64,000 nucleotides of DNA, taken from the NCBI RefSeq assembly GCF_963675165.1, contig NC_087384.1, forward strand, positions 886,001-950,000. The letters are read 5' to 3'. The stretch's first letter is position 1. Each line of letters starts with the position of its first letter. Below, piece after piece: positions 59,136-64,000 of the stretch. Source of the stretch: Halichondria panicea (taxonomy: Eukaryota; Porifera; Demospongiae; Suberitida; Halichondriidae). Under the pieces are notes generated by a model. That model was not told the origin of the DNA. It saw only the letters and a program-made list of their open reading frames with translations, and ran no database searches. Position numbers and translations under genes: made by a program.

Positions 59136-60612
59136 ATGGCTGAGGGAAGGAGGTTTGACATTCTGTCAATGGCACTACAGCAGACTGGTGTTGAACAAAC
59201 TCCTGTGTTACGGGAGCAAGCTTCGGTTGACAACTTTCAACCCCCCCCCACTGATTTGAACTCACTACTTGACCAAGATTTCTTTGCCAACTTTACTGCA
59301 CCAAGCACACACACAATCAAACAAGAGCCCACAGTACCGCTACCGTCTAACGGTGTACCTGGACACCTTACTGTACAACCTAGAGATCCACTGTCACTCG
59401 CCTGTGCAACCTACCTCAATCCTTCGAGTATAAAGCAATCTCAAGCCACATACAATGGTGCTCAAACTGAACTGAAGAGTGAACCGATGGAATTCTCATC
59501 TAATACCTTTAATTTAGAGGACATTGATTTTGATTTCATGGACACCACCTCTGACCCCAATACCTCACAGCAAGTGTTACCACTAGTAGACAACTCTTTT
59601 CCTCAACTTAGAGATGATGAGTTATCGAGACTTTTAGACGATATCACAAGAACCGATTTTCAAGCAACAACGCCCACTTTCTCAGCACCCTCTAGAGCCG
59701 AATACTCCTTCCCCCCTCGATACCCACCCAACCACTACCCGAGTTACAATGGACGAGGTGTGGTGAGGGCTACTCAACTAGTGTCTCCAGCTGCTGCACG
59801 AGGTGTAGGTGTGGTCAGGGCTACTCAACTAGCGGCCCCAGCTGCCTCAGTGAATGGACCTAGTCTAACTCCTTTCAAGAGAACGGCCATGATGTTACAG
59901 AATCGTGGAGTAAGGAGACCACTTCCCGCCGCAGTGCAGAAGTTTAAGGTGAACCCAAACCCTCAGGTAAGCTCGTGTACCCAGTTACACCCTCTTATTG
60001 TATAATACATTATTAGTGAAGTGGGTGGCTGTAACAGAATAGTGTGTGTTTATCTTTATCGAGGTTAGTATCAGCTTTGTGAACAGATGCTTTGAAGCCA
60101 TTATTTTACTGCATTGAACCATTGAGCCATTTACTGCATTGAGAGCTTTGATTTTCCCATTGGTTGCATATGCATGTTCAATGTACACAGCATTACAGTA
60201 TACATGTATTTGCTATATAAAGGTCAAGTTTTCACCAAATTTATGCGTGTGGGGGATGTTTACTTTGGCTGGCAAAGTGATGCAGCACTGTACATAATTA
60301 TGCTGACCTGTTACTATACTGTCAGTATTGACTCAGCATTCTTGTTGTGTACTAGTAAAATGGTGTGTAGAATGGTACTTCCTTGAAAGTGAAGTAAAGG
60401 TTAACAATATTCATAGGTTTCAAATGACCAGTTATGTGACTGTCACAAAGCTTTCCTCCTCCATACATTTCCCTGGTGGTTTCCATTTGTTTATACGATC
60501 AGCTACCCACAACAATTTATTAGTGGTTTCCCTTGTAGATTGGTAAACCCATCCTGTCTCATACGCCCACACCCACCCACACCCATACACACACCCATAC
60601 CCACCCACCCAC

Positions 60613-60649
<37 letters not shown>

Positions 60650-62601
60650 GTCCCCTGAGGTCCCAGTACCGGCACCAGCAGAGGAGGAATCTGACGAAGA
60701 AGACGAAGCTTTTGCAGCTGCAGACACTTACACCAACTATGCACCTACAAAACGTGAGTCAACCTGTGCACCTATTAATGTACACTGTATATCAGAGCTA
60801 TAGTTATGTGTTTGTTCTCCTATTCCAGTGAAGATTGGCCACACTCATCCTGACCCAGTGGTGGAGTCAAGGTGAGAGGGTACTAGTGTGCTACTATGGA
60901 ACCTTACACATGTCTGTCTCCTTCCCTCCAGCTCCCTGTCGAGTGTGGAACCCCCTCAGGTGTGGTTCGACCTGAGGCTGCCCCAGCAGACCATAGACGA
61001 GACCAAACTGTCCTCGCTACAACTGGAGTCCATTGTGTACGCGTGCCAGCAGCACATGAACATTCTCACTGATGGTAGTAGGGCAGGCTTCTTAGTTGGT
61101 ACGTGCACTACTCTCAGTTCTAGTAACCTGTCTGATATTAATAATGATGTTTTGTGTCTGTAGGTGATGGTGCTGGAGTTGGTAAAGGGAGAACCATTGG
61201 CGGTATAATCTTTCAGAACTATTTGGAAGGCAGGAAAAAGGCTGTATGGTGAGTAGAGAGACGATGATGGTTGATCAATAATCATTGTATTCTTTAGGTT
61301 GAGTGTTTCAAATGACTTGAAGTTTGATGCCATTAGGTGAGTACGTACTATTACAGATACCCGACGTGTACGTATACCTGACATGTAGCCGAAATAGCTC
61401 AGTTGGGAGAGCGTTAGACTGAAGATCTAAAGGTCCCTGGTTCGATCCCGGGTTTCGGCATATTTTTTCCTTTTATATCATAAGGTGGTCCCCTCGGCTC
61501 TCGGATGATTCTAGATTTGGATGGTTTTTCTTTCACTATTACCTTTTTTTTGCAGAGATTTGAAGGATGTGGGTGCTAAAAAGATTGAAGTTTACTCTCT
61601 AAACAAGGTAACACAATTTTACTTATCACTGTCGTTCGTTCTAGTTCTAACTGTTTTCTCTAGTTTCACTACGGAAAGATCAGTGGCAAAAGAAACGGTC
61701 GAGTGCGTAAAGGAGTTGTCTTTGCCACGTATGCTTCGCTGATTGGGGAGAGCTCCAGTGGGGGCAAGTACAGAACACGGTTCAACCAACTGCTGCACTG
61801 GCTGGGACCTCACTACGAGGGAGTCGTATCCTTTCACCTACCTACCTGTATATGTCCAGTGTTCTGTAATTGTCATACTAGATGTTCTTATAATGTGTGT
61901 GCTTATAATGTTTAGCTTACAGTTTTAGTTGTTGATGTGCCTTGACTCAGTTTGTAGATTGTATTCGACGAATGCCACAAGGCTAAGAACTTGGTGCCCT
62001 CAGGAGCTGGCAAACCCAGCAAGACAGGGCTCACTGTACTGGAGCTGCAGAAGAAGCTACCCAAGGCTCGCATTGTGTACTGCAGTGCCACTGGTGCCTC
62101 TGAGCCCAAGAACATGGCCTATATGTCACGACTGGGGATATGGGGCAAGGGTACACAGTTCCCAACCTTTCAGCATTTCATCAAGGCTGTGGAGGGAAGG
62201 TCAGTTTGTTGCCAGTGTTTGTGGTTACAAGTATTTGGAGTTGATTGTTGACATCATTTGTGATTGTTGATGTCATCGTATGTTTGGCTATAGGGGTGTT
62301 GGTGCCATGGAGATGGTTGCCATGGATATGAAGCTTAGAGGAATGTACATGGCCAGACAGCTCAGCTTCTCAGGAGTCAAGTTCTCAATCCAAGAGGTGG
62401 AGCTAGCCCCTGTGTTCGTGGAGGCCTATAATGCCTCCGTTGAACTGGTGAGAGATCCAATCTCATTATACATGTGATCCACTTTACATCTACTATGTGT
62501 ATACGTGTAGCTTCTTGTACATTGTATCTGTTAACTGTTTATGATTGTATTGAAGTATACAGTAGTAGCTTGCTGTTTGCTCACACTCCCCACCCCACAC
62601 A

Positions 62602-62646
<45 letters not shown>

Positions 62647-64000
62647 CACACAGTGGATAGAGGCACGTCGCCTGTTTCAGGAGGCTTCTGACTTTATGGC
62701 CTACGACAAAAAGAAGAACAAGACAATGTGGGGCCAGTTCTGGGCAGCCCATCAGAGGTTCTTCAAGTACATGTGCATAGCGGCCAAAGTCCCGGAGACC
62801 ATTAGTCACGCTAAGAAGTGTCTGGCTGAGGGCAAGTGTATTGTGATTGGTCTTCAGTCGACGGGGGAGGCTCGGACAATGGAGCAGCTGGAGCAGGAGG
62901 ACGGAGAGCTCACTGGATTCGTCTCCACCATCAAGTTAGTATAATTATGTGTAGCTACATGTATTTTAATTAGGACATGTTGTAGCTACAAAAAGTACTG
63001 TTTTGTACATGTACTGTAGTTGAACAAAAGCTTGTAATAGTAGCAATTTTTTTAAATCGTTCTTTTTAAACCCATAGAGGGGTGCTGGACACTCTGATCA
63101 GACGGCACTTCCCCGCTCCTGTCTCCACCTCCATCAGTGATATTGACTGGTCCATCTTCAACGATGATCCCACACTACCAAGGTGTGTGTGTGTCATACA
63201 TCAGTACTGCATGTTTATTTCCTTAGAGTTATCTCTAAAATAATTATAAAAATAATATAAAAATAATAAAAATATTTATTATAATTTTGATAATAATTCT
63301 TTGTTATTATGTATTTTATGTACTTGTACTATCAACCAATTTATATAATATTGTATTGGTTGGTAGTACATATAAATAGTTACAATAATTATTTGTCTAT
63401 AATCTCAGGTCTTGTCGAAAGCGTCGTCGTACCACACGGCCTCGAGGAGGTCAGTTGTTCAAAGAGGACGACCCTGGATCATCAGACAGTGGGGATAGTA
63501 GTGGGCATGGTAGTGACAGTGCAGTGGAGAGCTCCAGTGATGATGGGGAGGGGTCGTCTGGGGATAGTGGGTCCTCCACCAGCGAGAGTGATGGGGAATC
63601 AAGGTCAGAGGATGCTGACGATTACAACCCCTTTGGAGGAGGCATGAGCGGTGAGACCTGTCATTCATTTCCTTATGTACTGCAATGTTGATATATTAAT
63701 ATTGCCCCTCAGTCATTTCTATGTGCACTGTATTAGGGCACTCTTAGTGCATTTTTAAGGCTGCTACAGGACTTCCTGCACACACACACTATCAACATAA
63801 TTATTCAATCTTCTACTGTTTTACTGTAGAACCGTGGCTCAAGAAGAAAGACAAGTCCAAGCGAAAGAAGTCTTCTAAAGCGGGGCCACCTGACAAGAAA
63901 AAGAGGAAAAACTTCTCCATCAAGCCTCCACCCACCTCCAGCAGGAAGGGCTCCAAAACGAAGACTGGTTTCAACTCGAAGAGCCTCAGGTTTGAACCAG
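59136..64000 (+). CDS. SBNO1: Strawberry notch (SBNO) helicase-like protein, 5' part
   Basis: Fourteen exons are visible and the gene continues past the window: 59136-59966, 60651-60753, 60829-60871, 60932-61098, 61164-61248, 61298-61336, 61556-61607, 61664-61825, 61958-62199, 62294-62447, 62654-62934, 63078-63182, 63409-63650, 63830 onward. Strawberry notch is a nuclear SF2 helicase-like co-regulator in Notch and other pathways. After a long disordered N-terminus, the conserved core starts at [19 protein letters not shown]. Walker A is [10 protein letters not shown] (382-391) and the DExH box is VFDECH (496-501). [21 protein letters not shown] and [13 protein letters not shown]-like [13 protein letters not shown] are diagnostic. 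The last exons are acidic/serine-rich then lysine-rich. Sponge SBNO may be ancestral to vertebrate SBNO1 and SBNO2, so the symbol is approximate. Confidence 0.93.
61388..61460 (+). tRNA. tRNA-Phe (GAA)
   Basis: A 73-base tRNA with a 7 bp acceptor stem (GCCGAAA / TTTCGGC), discriminator A, D arm GCTCAGTTGGGAGAGC, anticodon loop CTGAAGA with GAA at 61421-61423, and T arm CCTGGTTCGATCCCGGG. The internal A box (TAGCTCAGTTGG) and B box (GGTTCGATCCC) are intact. CCA is not encoded, as in eukaryotes. A T-run downstream (TTTTTTCC near 61464) can end Pol III transcription. It lies in sense orientation in the 219 bp SBNO intron between 61337 and 61555. Confidence 0.96.

Overview
The window reads as animal nuclear DNA, most like a compact demosponge genome such as Amphimedon; the species cannot be proved from the sequence alone. 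Reasons are many very small introns (about 48 bp and up) with GT..AG borders, short intergenic gaps, clear animal orthologues (DEPDC5, RAD51C, DDX52, strawberry notch, smoothelin, aquaglyceroporin), and many short palindromic transposons. Gene models were built by hand by joining exons whose reading phases agree; no transcript evidence was available.

Left end (1-12.1 kb): a tandem array of a 5.05 kb unit (two near-identical copies, the first cut by the window edge, plus a 649 bp partial copy). Each unit carries a two-exon piggyBac-type transposase gene whose intron is filled by about 13 copies of a ~158 bp minisatellite. The array abuts a 5'-truncated LINE reverse transcriptase.

Immune-like receptor cluster (12.5-29.6 kb): four related single-pass membrane protein genes, called A (+), B (-), C (+) and D (+) here. 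Each has a signal peptide, an Ig-like domain, a cysteine-rich fibronectin-III-like module, further domains, a transmembrane helix and a tail. A and D are close paralogues with conserved tyrosine motifs in their tails, including an ITAM-like YxxV-x12-YxxI. This is the strongest candidate for an undescribed system. Between A and B lie transposons (a Merlin/IS1016-like element with introns, a hAT-like MITE) and a gutted fragment of Pelota.

Right part (29.9-64 kb): densely packed housekeeping genes. In order they are smoothelin-like (-), RAD51C (-), a UPF0390 protein (+), an unrecognised repeat protein (+), DEPDC5 (-), DDX52 (+), aquaglyceroporin (-), a sulfotransferase pseudogene (-), and strawberry notch/SBNO (+, runs off the end) with a tRNA-Phe in one intron. 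RAD51C/UPF0390 and DEPDC5/DDX52 are head-to-head pairs with 111 and 251 bp between start codons.
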